DNA of 64,000 nt from Perkinsus marinus ATCC 50983. Taxonomy: Eukaryota; Perkinsozoa; Perkinsida; Perkinsidae. The first letter of the stretch is position 1. Every line of letters begins with the position of its first letter. Below the pieces are notes generated by a model. It had not been told where the DNA came from. It ran no database searches and worked only from the letters and a program-made list of their open reading frames with translations. The stretch is taken from assembly GCF_000006405.1 (NCBI RefSeq), contig NW_003207677.1, positions 448,504 to 512,503 of the forward strand, in the 5' to 3' direction. The translations under genes and the position numbers were made by a program. Positions 44,130 through 56,300 of this stretch are shown here, in pieces.

Positions 44130-45462
44130 TCATTTTTGATCTTCCCACCAATCAATGTACTCCAATTTCGAACTCATTTCCTCTCCTGAGTCACCACCAC
44201 CGTCATCGACCTCATCACCACTACTGAACTTACTCAATTCCTCCGAACAACATGCCAGAACTTGGCGCCGATGGAGAAAATCATCTGGCTTTTCCCCATT
44301 GATAAGACAATAGCATCCGCCGGCCTCAGACAGGATCAACACACCAGCGGCAATATCCCACTCCTTGATGCCCAATTCGAAGTAACTACCTCAACCATGA
44401 AGGGACATAGAGAGCCTTCTAGCGGTACTACCAGTCCTCCCTTCCCATAGCAACATAGCAAAGGTCAATAGCAGCACTTCCGATCCTCCTAATGTCTCGA
44501 GAATTGTACCTGGTGGGGAAGTGAAGCTGTTGGCGACCGGAACCCTCACATAAGGAATCGATGATTCCTGCATACCACATCAGCGATCCGTCTCGCACCT
44601 ATTCGGAGAATGCTCTTACTACTACGAAGAGCTGTGCTCACGTTCAGTATTGCTCTGGTCGCTTCGTAAAAGTGGTACATTGAAACCCAGGCCTGAGCTC
44701 GAGTCGTACGACAGGACCAGAGAAGGCTTCCCTCACTAACGAGGCAGTCTCCGAGCTTAGCCTTCCCAGACGTATGAATTCGGACAGGTTCCGAGCCTTT
44801 CGCAGGGACGTAAAATGCACCACCCCCGAGGCTCGCATACCACATCTGACGCAAGTAATGGCAAAAACAAGATAGGCTAGTCGTAACACCTCATCAGTGA
44901 TTGGGTTAAACACACACCCCAGTTTGATCTCCTTATTAACGGCATAAGCTATAGCTGAGGGCCACTACCATATCGAACATTCCCGATACCAATCACTTAC
45001 AAGATGCACACTGGGGGAAAGTACAAACGAAGTTAGTAGTGCCTACAGAGACAGTCAGCGCTAGTACATACGAAATCATCAAGCTCACCATCAATCGGGT
45101 CGATGATCCACGTTGGATCAGACGAAAGCTCATCCTCTTCCCTGGACGATTCCTCAGCCAAGAACTTATCCCTAATGCATGGTGATGGTGGCAGTGGATA
45201 CCTCATGACGGTGTCGACTTACTCTGGAAACTTATTAGAGATCTCCCCAATGAGGAACCTCTCTACTGCGACGTCTGTCTCTGTAACCTACCACTCGCCC
45301 GCCTATTCACCAACCACCTCAGCTCCACAAGCCTACCAGGTCAGCGGCCGAGACCTTGCAATCGACGTGCTTTGCTCTGTGGAAGGCGCCTCGAATGATG
45401 TCCCCAGCTTGCCTCGATATTTGCAATAGATACTCAAGTGTCGGCTCGACCGTAGAAGACAT
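44130..45462 (-). CDS. inositol monophosphatase
   Basis: Mg-dependent, lithium-sensitive phosphatase that recycles inositol (family IMPA/SuhB). Exon 1 from ATG 45462 reads TLEYLLQISRQAGDIIRGAF; after a 49-nt intron DLVTETDVAVERFLIGEI continues (motif DLVTxxD). Next come KFLAEESSREEDELS (the metal-ligand E-E loop, normally GEES), WIIDPIDG joined to TTNFVCTFPQCA (WIVDPIDGTTNFVH motif) and IAYAVNKEIKLGCVFNPITD. The late metal-binding motif EWDIAAGVLILSEAGG is intact, with the Asp that ligates the third metal. The end is WWEDQK at TGA 44130. One change stands out: GEE is AEE, and NFVH is NFVC. Length (about 300 residues) is normal. Several 30-60-nt introns. Confidence 0.9.
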
Positions 45463-45605
45463 TATTCCCTACAGGAAGACCCCATACCACAACTCACTCT
45501 CCACCTCAAAAACGCAACACCGAACGTAACAGAACTACAAAACCAATTATATGAACAGTCCACACGAGCCCAACGCTTCCAATATCATACTAGAATTCAT
45601 AGACA

Positions 45606-45613
45606 ACGACGAC

Positions 45614-45653
<40 letters not shown>
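45606..45653. repeat. (GAT/GAC)n microsatellite
   Basis: About 16 GAC/GAT units, between the phosphatase start codon (45462) and the calcineurin A stop codon (45736). Confidence 0.95.
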
Positions 45654-45735
45654 CAGCTAATAATCCTACACGAGCTAAAGAGAGGGCTTCGATGACCCCT
45701 CGAGAGGAACCCCCAAGTGGGCAAGACCCTTTCCA

Positions 45736-48700
45736 CTATGATGATGACATTCCACGATGGAAATGGGGCTGGCTATCGACCTCCTTCTCGGTCGGCATTC
45801 TTTCATTTTCTAAATCCATGGCTCGAGCCTTCGTGAACTTCTCCAACTCGTTTTGCAGCGCATCGCGGCCCGACAGTAGCAGACCAGGTGCCAACCTGAC
45901 GAGGTCCCATACCATAATTCGAGCATTTCCTGATCTCACCTGTGCCCAGGGCAAACGCCTTTGAGGTTGATGATGGTCTCGTTCTCCTCGCGTAAGGTCT
46001 TGAACATAAGCATCATCCGACTCACCTATAAAGGATAAGCGGGAGCCGGTATTTTTCATAGCGGAGATAAATACTATGCGATGCGAGCGGGACTATATAT
46101 CGCAAGTCGAATCATTCCAAGGGTTTGAAAACAGCAAGCGACCTGGTCGGGAGCCTAGTTGACGACTATACTAAGGGAAGCGTCAAAGTACGGATCCGGC
46201 ATGAAAAATACCGGACCTGGGATTCGAACCCGAGACCTATCCCACATTACGGCAGACAGTCTCAAACCATCAGTATGCATACTACAAGCCGTTAAACTAC
46301 TACATCCACTTCACGTGTCATATCGTTATTCATTTACCAAACCAGCTACTATTCTATCTACTACACCATTTTTCCTCGCCCTGAAGCCATTGTTGACACA
46401 CATGCATCATAAGCTCGGAAATATGCGTTCAATAATCATCAATGTTGTAAACAGACTACTGCTAATCCACAACCAACAACTACGCTTAGTTAAAAAGTCT
46501 CTGTTACTCCCTATTACAGTTTGAATCTTCTTCCTCATACGATCGGCCTTCTCCTTCGATATCGCCTTACCACCCGCCGCCTCAGCTGCCCGACCTGAGA
46601 GAGGACCACCGTACTGTGCCGCCCCATACAACCCCTCCAAGACTGCCAACAACTGCCCACCAACTACCTTTACCGCAACTACTACTACTTTGCTCGATAA
46701 CCTTAGCCCCTTCGGCCATCATATGCTGATGCAAACGGGCAGCAAGTGATACCGATTTATTCTGAAAAGGAACTGCAATGAACACATCACATCGTTCGCA
46801 TTGGCCCTACCTGTTCGTCAGACAAACTCGACAGACGGGCCAATTTCAACTGTTTCAGATCGGCTTCGGGAAGCTGTGGGAGATCTTCATCGGTAACATC
46901 GGGAGCACGGGTGTACTAAAATACATTTTCGCGTCAAGCGAGCGAGTGTGATAAAATTTCACAAACCTACACTGCCAGACTCATTCTGAGGATTTAATAC
47001 GTAAAATAACATCTCCGTAATTTTCTCTGCGACAAAAGGCATTGACCACGCAAAGACGTCCATAAAGTTGGGCAAGTGGTACCTGTAGGAATCCGTAATA
47101 TCAACCTCAAGTTCGACGACCACTTACGGATGCTTGGAAAAATTGAACTGTAAAATGTTCAACGTGTTGTTCTCAAATCTCAAAACCGCGCCCTAAGAAG
47201 ACACGCATGCCCACGGAAGTGTTTTCAAATCGGCTGTTTATCACCTTGTTATTATACACATCACAGTAATTAGGTGCCGAGAAAATGGTGATGACCGAGG
47301 GAAAGCCGGTGGCCTCGTTAGTTCCTGAATGCACACCAAGGAGCTTTCAATGTTATCCTAGCCGGAGTTGGACGTTATATTCTACACTTCATACCATTCA
47401 ATGAGCAATTTCAATGATCGTCAATTCCATCTAATACAGTGCTAAGGTTCAAATATCGATCAGCCCACTGCTCTTGGGTTTCTCATCAGTAGCTCACAAG
47501 GATGGAAAAACCCCGATAGAGAGGGGGTGAATAGTCTTTTCGTTCGAACATTTCGCGACGCAGGTAGATTATAAACATCACGACACTTTAGTTGTCCTAC
47601 TGTGCATTTTATATCCCTCCAGCTGAGCTTCATGGGCTCGAATAACCGACAATAACCTATACCAAGAATAGAACCCGGGTTGTCCGAAAGGAAGCCCTGA
47701 CACCCGACCATCCTACGAATTCTTCTTCAAGAAATTCGTTGCAGCTTCATACGTATAGAGAAAGCTACAGCCGCGTACCTGTAGCCCAGCTTAACAATGT
47801 CGAAAACACCCATGACTTACATCGTTGGGGACAAAGGTCCTATCCTTCGACTTGAACACCGCAACACCCTCCTTCTCCTCCTCAGGGTCACTCCAGAGTA
47901 TGTCACTAAACCACAGCTCATCAAAGCCAGCAGAGGCAACAACCACCACCGCCGCTGAACTCACCAGAAAAGGCCTTGTCTCGGAGGTTCTTGAAATCGG
48001 TTAATTTTGTTGAAGTCAGCGAGTGTGTTGAGCTCAGGAGACAAACCGCCGTGAATACACAGGAACTTCCCTAAACAATACAATAGCTTCGACCCGGCCT
48101 GAGAGAACTACCGTTAACGACAGCGGCCAGCGGCAGACAGTCGAACGACTCCATAAAAAGCTCGTACACAGTTAGGTTGTACTTGTACCTACACCCAACG
48201 GGGATTCTCAGTGGAAGATTCGACTGAACAAAGTCTTACTCGCATTCGTCTCGGAAATTAAAAAAAGCAGTCATTTGCCTACACTCGTGATTTCCTCGTA
48301 GTAACGTTATAGTCTTGGGGTAGTTGATCTTCAACGCATATCTGATTACCATGGGCAAGTCAAGTGAGCCGACATGAGACCCTATTACAAAAGTAGTAGT
48401 ACTTCTACACTGTAGCTGCCTCTGTCAACATAGTCTCCGAGGAAGAGATATCTAATGTACACGTAAAAGTTGCATAAACCCTCCCGGGCGTACTGAGTTG
48501 TGGCTGGATCTCCCCCCACTTCCAGTAACTTGATAAGGTCATAGTACCTACCATTCTACTACAGGCCAGAATCACCAACTCCTTTGCACTGCTACTGTCC
48601 ATGTATATCTCCTACTACTGTGACCGGGTCCTTCACTTTGACAACATTAGGCTCTGCCGTACACAGCCGTATAAGTTCATTCACGATCCTCGTGATTGAC

Positions 48701-48962
48701 TCTATATACAGTCTACCCTCCGCGAACTAAAACTGACCATAACTACAGTCAATGCTATATTGACCTCACCAGATGCTTCCTGAGACACTGCCAGTCCGGT
48801 GGCGATGCTTCACCTTTAGGGAAGAGTAATTCCGGCGTTAACGGCTGAGTAAAAACATCACAAGCCTGCCGAGCCGTGTTAGTTCCCTCCACCTACCGCA
48901 CGAGGTGGCGGAGTTACGGTACGAACTCTGCGGTCATGCAGTGGGTCTGCCAAGGGCTCCAT
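45736..48962 (-). CDS. CNA: calcineurin catalytic subunit A (PP2B)
   Basis: Ca/calmodulin-activated Ser/Thr phosphatase. ATG 48962 gives [20 protein letters not shown], very close in style to apicomplexan calcineurin A amino ends; then [20 protein letters not shown]. Catalytic blocks: [11 protein letters not shown] (near 48430), [62 protein letters not shown]. The calcineurin-B-binding helix follows: [20 protein letters not shown] ([18 protein letters not shown] in animals). Regulatory part: calmodulin-binding [11 protein letters not shown] joined across a 492-nt intron to [20 protein letters not shown], then LKGVCPGHR and the autoinhibitory-type [14 protein letters not shown], ending at TAG 45736. 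Thus all domains of a full-length A subunit are present. Two introns hold tRNA-like motifs. A separate calcineurin B gene is not in the window. Confidence 0.92.
46026..46517 (-). other. calcineurin A intron with tRNA-like sequence and inverted repeat
   Basis: 492 nt, donor GTAATAGG after KKIQT, acceptor TTTATAG before VSRMML. On the minus strand: TAGTTTAACGG (A-box-like), then CTCGGGTTCGAATCCCAG (B-box; T-stem 4 of 5 pairs) and GTCCGGTATTTTTCATG. The reverse complement of CCGGTATTTTTCAT lies about 150 nt away in the same intron (near 46045-46060), making an inverted repeat. Confidence 0.75.
47657..47716 (-). other. calcineurin A intron with tRNA-like motif (sense)
   Basis: 60-nt intron between FLKKNS and [11 protein letters not shown] codons. 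Reads TAGGATGGTCGG (A-box-like) then ACCCGGGTTCTATTCTTGG, whose T-arm can form five pairs including two G-U. Confidence 0.7.
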
Positions 48963-49174
48963 ATGGGATACTCAAATACTGCAGGCCTTTGACTCTTCAG
49001 AGTAATGCAGGTCCAAAAATAATTGTATTGCGAGTAATTCCCACCCAGAAAACCAAGTAGTAACAGTAGCACCAGAAGCATGTCAAATCGAGACACTCAA
49101 TAGAATTCAGTTGAAATTCCATAGGTTAGTAACAGTCGATATCGACCAGAGGTTACGTGAGAGGACCCATACTG

Positions 49175-49656
49175 TCAGTCCAAGGCCCTCATAAAAAGGG
49201 TTACTTCCAGCGACTTCCCATCCCTACTATATTGCCAGTGTGGATACCAACGATTTCCCCCTCGCTGAGAGCGACAATATTTCCTTGATAAAACACTAAA
49301 GCGAGCCTTGGGAGTAATGCAACAAAGTGTATGGTCATAGTCGAGCGATTGATACGAGCTGAAGGAGATCATTAACCCCTCCCCAGCGGTCTTATGCCCC
49401 TTACCACAATTCCCTCATCTTATTCGGAATACATCCTTCCACTGTCCCAAACTTACCACCGGGGCGAGCCAAACCATAATTCCACCATTTGGCAATCCTC
49501 CGGGAAATTTAAACCCCACTCCTGGCGCTCCAACCGAAAAACCATATAAATCTCGATACTCACAATGCAGGCCGCATCGAATGATCATATTCCCACTATT
49601 CAGAGCGCCCGCTAGAACGAATAAGCGTCTATTTCGCACATACTAAAACGAAACAT
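49175..49656 (-). CDS. possible small spliced gene, unidentified
   Basis: ATG 49656 with a 30-nt intron leads to TGALNSGNMIIRCGLH; a second intron then joins EWGLNFPEDCQMVELWFGSP; a third joins YQSLDYDHTLCCITPKARFS and VLSRKYCRSQRGGNRWYPHW, ending at TGA 49175. Phases fit, but other splicings are possible and no domain is recognised. It sits between calcineurin A and the C2 gene on the same strand. Confidence 0.3.
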
Positions 49657-49783
49657 CGTGCATGATACATAGCACAACACGCTTGTATAAAAAATTGTGA
49701 TTGATTCTTAGTGTAAATATGCAGCAGCCATTTTCATCGTCTCAAATTAAAAGCTGATACCACTCTTCTTGGAACAAATCTAC

Positions 49784-51349
49784 TCAGTCACTGCTACTGC
49801 TACTGCTGCTACTACTATAACCGCTCCTCTTATGCTTCTTATCCTTCTTATGCTTTTTATCCTTCTTTTTCTTCTTCTTGTCGTGGTCGTGATACTATAA
49901 ACCAACACATACACAACAAGCATCACAAGAACATTATCCTACCATAGGAGCACCGACTGGCTGATTCCCGTACATCTGCTGCTGGTACTGCTGACCACCA
50001 TATGGTCCTGCTGCCATAGGAACTGCTCCGCCCGCAGTATAGCCCTGTTGGGCCTGATACCCATAGGGCGCGGGTTGTTGATAAGGTGGAGGGGCGGGCG
50101 CCTAACAATAAAAGATGTCATACCATCCATCGCACGAATAGCGGCATCCGACGGATAGCTTAGTTCATGACTACATACTATTACACAACTGATTCTAATA
50201 TCTGGGGAAGTATTCGGAGGAGATAAAGTGTCCAAATTGATGGAATATATCATCTGATTCATACCACACCATTATCAACGCTTAGCGACCACTTATATAA
50301 GCCTTAATAATAGTACACACATGCACACAGATTAATCTCGACCACTCACCCCATATCCTCCTCCATACGGTGCTGGTGGGGCTCCAGGAGCGATCATAGT
50401 ACCCGGAACCTATGACCAGCACATCAGAAGCTCACAACAACACACCGTGTCTTACCGGCTGCTGTTGCATCATCATGGGTGGAGGCGGAGGAGCGGTACC
50501 CATAACCGTCGCTGTCACTACTGGAGGAGCACCACCCTAAGATGAACGATTATACGCGAACCGGTTTGGTCGGTAGTTACCATCATCGGTGGCGATACTT
50601 CAGGCAGCATAGTAATCGATACTGTAAGTGATCCTGCTGGTTTACTCTTACTGCGGTACCTGTGGTGGAACTGCTGACCCGAAAGTTGGAGAGGGAGCGG
50701 TAGGCTACACCCGTGACCAGTGTTGCAATATATGTTCGTTTCACTCGGTTCACCCTGAGATTTTCCTATACGAATTCTCGTACAGAAACCAACAAAAATT
50801 CCCTCAGGATTTCCACAATTGTCACCAACACGTGTTACCACACTTCCCCCAACTTACAATGCGAGATCCCCAGACCATCGACCACTGGAAGCGACGGCCG
50901 CCATACTCACCGTAGCCGAGCCTACCTGCAGCCAAGAGCGAAGTACATCTCACATGGTCCCCTCTAGAACGTGCCAGTCGCGAAATGCCACCATCCCCCT
51001 TACAAAATCATCATCCTTAATGCTTTCCTTATCCATCACTTTAAAGGTCATCTCCGGCTCCATACTGTACTGCAGTATGGCCGTCTCGTTCCAAGTAGGG
51101 TTCGATCCTACGTCCTTCTGAACCTGCATCACTTCATCATCCTCCCAACAGGGAGTAGTAGTAGCAGCACCCTGGTCTTAAATTTCTTCCCTGGGCCGAG
51201 CATTACTACACAGTACCTACTATACCAAGTGAGGACGATGACCAACTACGATCGACTCCTCACGGGTCCATCTTCCCAAAGACTTCCGTATCATGAAGAT
51301 TACGGGCGTGACGCACCTCGACCCTCACGGCGTTGTATTGGTACGACAT
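49784..51349 (-). CDS. C2-domain protein B with Pro/Gln-rich region and Lys/Ser tail
   Basis: Starts at ATG 51349: MSYQYNAVRVEVRHARNLHD, TEVFGKMDP, the first strands of a C2 domain. The next exon gives QKDVGSNPTWNETAILQYSM, EPEMTFKVMDKESIKDDDFV and RGMVAFRD, so the NPxWNE loop and the D-x-D-type calcium loop are present in modified form. A Gly/Pro/Gln-rich low-complexity segment follows over many short exons (GGQQYQQQMYGNQPVGAPMV). The last exon is YHDHDKKKKKKDKKHKKDKK then HKRSGYSSSSSSSSSD, ending at TGA 49784. Resembles plant SRC2-like C2 proteins: membrane or calcium binding by C2, with a disordered tail. Tandem paralogue of the next gene. An intron holds a dispersed-repeat copy. Confidence 0.75.
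50757..50870 (-). repeat. dispersed ~200-bp repeat, copy 5 (C2 gene B intron)
   Basis: Reverse orientation: AATTCCCTCAGGATTTCCAC, AATTGTCACCAACACGTGTT, CCACACTTCCCCCAA. Partial. Confidence 0.55.
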
Positions 51350-51359
51350 GAAAAACTAC

Positions 51360-51595
51360 GAACAGAGCTGAATTGCAACAAATCTGAGAAAATTTTTGAA
51401 GTATATACTTGCTTTCATCAGCTGAGCTCACACGTTTCCTCACCAAAAGTTACATATAGTGGAACTTCTACCGTATAAAAGCCGACAAGAACTCCCTCAG
51501 AATATCCGTGTTGTCATCAAAACACGTAGTTGACCATGTGTACATTCTTCCTAAGTAAACTGAAATTTATACTAACGCTAGCACACAATCTAAGC
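51360..51595 (-). repeat. dispersed ~200-bp repeat, copy 6
   Basis: Reverse orientation, near full length: TTGCTTTCATCAGCTGAGCT, CTCCCTCAGAATATCCGTGT, ACACGTAGTTGACCATGTGT, CATTCTTCCTAAG, flanked by ACTAACGCTAG. Intergenic, between the two C2 genes. Confidence 0.7.
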
Positions 51596-51676
51596 AGATC
51601 GAACAACACAAGGCAACTGTGAGTTCACAATGGACAATAAACATTAGTGTGTTATCAAGTGACTTCACTTATAGGA

Positions 51677-53055
51677 TCAGTAACGAGGATATACTCCTCC
51701 ACTCAACTGCTGTCCAGGTTGAACATAGACCGCAGGTTGACCATCAGGTCCTGGTGGAGACTGAGAAAACGGCATTGACAAGGCACCCCATAAGCGACAC
51801 TTACTTGATAGTTGTTGGTTACAAAATTAGCACTGCTGTATCCAGGGCCAGCAGGGGGAGCCGACGGCGCTCCAGCGGGGAACTGTTGCCCATAATTGTA
51901 CTGTTGCTGTTGCTGAGGTGCTCCTGCTTGAACTTGCACAAGAGGCTGACCACCAGAGCCAGAAGGGGGAGGAGGAGGGGCCTGAGTACAATACCAATAT
52001 CACCATTCGCACCAGCGTGGACTTGGATTCACCTGATAGTTGCTATTGCCATACCCTGTAGACTGCTGAGCCTGGCCTGAGGCACTGCCCGTGCCTATGA
52101 CCCTACCTTGGATCTGACAAGTACAAGTACGATACCAACGCTTCCTACTCTGTGATCGAACTCACCATCGGCCCTCGCATGGCACTACTTCCCGCTGGGG
52201 CTGTACTAATGACTGTAGCATTGACTACAGCTGACGGCGCCATCCCACCTTGTGCATAGGCCGTTGCTGGTACTGCTGTCGCTACTACAGGCTGGGAAAC
52301 CTGAGATGAGACCGTCCATGTCAGGAATCCTCTCGACAGGCCTGGCTTACACCGTATGAGCTTGGCACAACCGTTGCCATCACAGGTTGCTGTTGGCTAG
52401 ATGATACTGGTACCGCTGTAGCATGTGCGACTACTGTTGGTGCAGGACTCGCAGTAGCTGCTATCGTGCTACTATCCTTAGTCTTCATCTTAATCGCAAC
52501 GTTGAGTGTACCGGCCTTATGCGCTCCATCTCGATACCTACAGAAACCCGTTACGCTAGTAGCAATAACAATGCAGAAATATTACAACACGAGGTCACCT
52601 TCCCAATGTCCATGCTTAGCAATGGACGCCATGCTCACCCGTGCTGATCCAACCTACACAACGGACGGTCCAGGCCATGTGGATTCCATCAGCATCATTC
52701 CTTACGAAATCGTCCGAGCTGAAAGTATCCTTATCCCACACTTCGAATGATATTTCTGGTTCATCATTGTACTTGAACTCTGTCGACTCGTAGAATGTCG
52801 GGTTCCTTCCAACATCCTTTTTAACCTACCACACCAACCATTCAACCCGCCACCATTCGAGTAGCAAACCTACATCAGTCTTATACTTCTTCCCCCGACC
52901 GAGTCTAACCTTGACATATCTGACATGCGTACAAGCGTATTCCTCTGCGTAACGACTGCGTCATCCTACGGATCCATCTTGCCGAACATCTCAGTGTCAT
53001 ACAGATCTCGGGCGTACTTGATTTCCACCTTCACCTTTCTTTTCCCTTCAGACAT
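51677..53055 (-). CDS. C2-domain protein A with Pro/Gln-rich carboxy half
   Basis: ATG 53055: MSEGKRKVKVEIKYARDLYD, TEMFGKMDP, collinear with gene B. Next exon: KDVGRNPTFYESTEFKYNDE, PEISFEVWDKDTFSSDDFV, followed by DADGIHM. The C2 core therefore keeps the loop residues (N-P-x-[WF]; D-K-D-..-D-D). The rest is low-complexity: VQVQAGAPQQQQQYNYGQQF, PAGAPSAPPAGPGYSSANF and SPPGPDGQPAVYVQPGQQL, ending GGVYPRY at TGA 51677. It lacks the Lys/Ser tail of gene B. Many 30-60-nt introns. Likely a calcium- or lipid-responsive membrane-associated protein; partner unknown. Confidence 0.75.
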
Positions 53056-53310
53056 CAAACAGAATAAAAATAAGACGACTGATCAACTGATCAGAGGAGG
53101 AATCCCTCGGTGAACAACTGCTACTAAAAGTTCTTGTTTTTTACTTTTCAAGTCGGAACGAGCATCGTCACAGCCGAAGTATCTATGATAAATTCTACGA
53201 GGAAAAACGGCAAATACTGCGCTTGAAACACGAAGCCATTCAAGACAGAATGAAACTAAGCAATGAACACAAGTCTTCAATGAACAGTAGCAGAATAGTA
53301 AACGGTGGAT

Positions 53311-56300
53311 CTCACATTTACCCGACTTCAACGATCTTAGGCATCGGAGCGAGCTTGCGGTCGTTCACGAACTTCCTCAAAACTTCCAAGTACCTGCAAA
53401 GCATACCCACAATCCACCGATCTATGCAGGACGATTCAACAAGCCTAAGCAACTGACTCGCTCATCAGCTCCAATCGAGTCTGTACAGGTTAGACTCGAT
53501 TCGTCAAGCATGAAGCACTGAAAACTTTCAATCAGTATGAGCTGCCAGCTTGAAACCACCTCACAGAACGTAATGAAATCGCAATCGATCCGATTCAGCC
53601 ATGTTAATCGTGCCAAGTGCGTGCACTTGTCCTACCTTCGGCCTCCCTTTTGCCACGTATCGTTATGAGTAGCGTTCTCGAATCTTTCGAAGACACATTC
53701 CATTCCATTGTCGTTACAAATGTCATGCAATTTAGTCATATGAGACGGAGGTACCTGGAGGAATAGTCTTATCAGTGGAATGTCTTTCAACTGTGAGAGA
53801 CGCCATGAATCGGATATAATAATTCGTCGATAATTAACCCGAAACCAATAAACATGATGTATCGAGATCTTACTATTTCATCGTCGGCTGCCGAAAGAAG
53901 CAAAACGGATGTCCTGAAAAGAAGCCACTCGATAGCGGTCATAATGGGCTAACATCATTGATGTCAGATAAATTTCGTCCATTGAAGTCTATCATAACTT
54001 GGTAGAGCCTCAAATTAAATCACAGATTTCTGTGAGCTCCTTTCATGACGCAAGTCGACAAATAAATGCATCCAAGTACTGATAGATACACGTATAGCAA
54101 CGCAGAATATACACTAGACCAGCGTCGGACTAGTCTCTCGAGTAAACTCTCCAAGGCTTCCAGGCCCACAGCCATTTTAGCTCTCGGAGTCGATCGAGCT
54201 ACCAATAGGGCACGTGGCAATTGTATAGCTTGCATCTAGCCTAGATGTACCTAGCCACTGCGTATCCGATTTTTCCCCGAGGCCACGTGTAAACAACAGT
54301 GGGAGTGTGCTCTGTTGCTGGTTGATAGCCAGCTCCCCTCGTTTCAAATTGTCGAATCTCTCGCTCAAGTGGATGGAGTCTGAAATATTATCCGGGGGTC
54401 TTGGACGATATCATGTTCATCCGTTGTCTATATATTGATGGGTCCAGACTAGTGGGAGACCATTGCTAATTGCTGGCTGTTCACACCAAGGAGTGCTGTT
54501 GATATGCAGGAACGACTCATTTGAGTTGACGTAAGAGAAGCCACACAGATTCCACAGCATCTCAGTGCAAGAGATAATTCTGCCGCAAGGATGAGCAAAT
54601 GGCACCGCAGCGTGATCTTCAGACTCCGTAGATGATGGACGAGTCTTATTACCAGGTGGATCTTCAACTTCAGTAGCAATTGAGTTAATCATGCATTGAT
54701 GAGGTTATTCAACAACCGCTTTCGTCAACGCCGACTCGGCATTGCCGTCACCCTGCATACGAGCCAGAAGCTCCTAAGTACCACGTCCCGGACCGGTGTT
54801 TTGAGGGATCGTTGGCGTCAGTTAGTACTAACAATGAGTCCGTGAATAGAACTCTGCCCCCGCGACTCGCGTTCGAGTTGCACCTCATGTCTCGGAGTTC
54901 GATACTCGGGCCCAGGCACCACCGTACAAATACATTGATTATGTGCATGGCCCGCTACCGAGCGTGAAGCACACACCCACGCACTGGGCGAAACCTCAGG
55001 ACATGTTGCATGTCATACGCAGACATGACGCTCGAAATCGCCCATGGAGTGGTGAAAGAGCCGATAATGCAGACTACAATAAAGGGTCCAGTATCCCTGG
55101 ATCAGGAATAATTTGAAAGCACTTCAGATCCGCCAACGTTCGGGTCGTTGAAATACCTACTTCTTTCCAAGTTTCTCAACGTGCTTGTAAGTCTCCCATC
55201 TAAGCCTCAAGAAAGGCTTCTTGACCCAGTCAAATCGCAAGAAAGGGAACAACGAGTTCACCATGAGCGATATAGAGAGGAATGTATTCTCCAATATAAC
55301 ACCTGTCACGACAAAATATTACAGTGTAAAGCCGAGAGCTCTTACCCCTAGGTGGATGACCCTCAGCCACTAACTTAGCAGCATACTCTGCTGCGACTGC
55401 GCCACCTGAGAGATAGTGTGAGTCAGTTATCTCTAAAGCGTGTGAGATCCACACGACCAATCTTATGCGACTCCGAGCCAAAGCCGAAGTTTACTGAACA
55501 ACATGGAGGCATCTCAAATTTCCTGAGTGGACGTACCGAGCGATCGACCAAACAAAAATATATTTTCAGGATCGACCAGCTGTTGGTTATTCTGTATCCA
55601 CTGGAACAGCGCGTCCAGATCGAGCATGATACCTGAGGCAAGCACCTGTAATACTCCGCGACAGGCCACTCAGATGACATGAGCCAATTTCCAGGTGTCA
55701 CAATGCTCACCCTCTTCACTTGGCTTGCCCGTACTCTCGCCAAAGCCTCTGTAGTCGAATGCGAGAACATCGGCTTTCACAAACTGACACAGTTACAACG
55801 ATCAACTATAGAAAAATACTTATTCTAATGCATGTCATCACGGCTAAAAATCCACTTGAAAATTATCGAAATACCATCTTTTCAGAAACCTCCGAGCCGC
55901 CACACTACCGAAGCTAGCTGCCTGTAGTTGGGCATTCTTAAACCCATATTCCCAGCGTTAGCATGGCAGAATACGATTGTTGGTGCCACTGACGAATCAG
56001 CAACTCCAATGGCCTGACGGAAAGCTAAAATAGCGATTCAGAACTTTTATGAGCAACATCGTACATGAATGAACCAAGCATGAATACTCTGACCATCAGC
56101 AGTTGCCACTTTGATATTCTCGAATTTCATGTCGAGTTCGGCAGGAGAGCGCATACCTGCGTTTCCGTACTGACAACTTCTGGCACAAGAAAGGAACTAA
56201 AACTGAGTGATTTCAACTCACCTGGCGGATTGGAACCGACAGTGGTGAACCCCTGGACCTCGGGCATCTGAGCAAGAGTAATCCCATCACGAACAGAACA

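Noticed and set aside
45551-45964. Plus-strand 137-codon frame with an Asp run
   Set aside because: It is antisense to the calcineurin A carboxy exons ([21 protein letters not shown]), which are certain; the Asp run is just the GAT microsatellite.
48914-49081. Leu-rich secreted micropeptide (MLLVLLLLLGFLGG)
   Set aside because: It overlaps the calcineurin A start exon in another frame and would be a chance hydrophobic frame; the calcineurin frame matches a conserved amino end.
51095-51115. B-box-like GGGTTCGATCC at 51.1 kb
   Set aside because: It lies in a C2-domain exon and encodes the conserved GSNPTW loop, so it is coding coincidence, not part of the intronic motif set.
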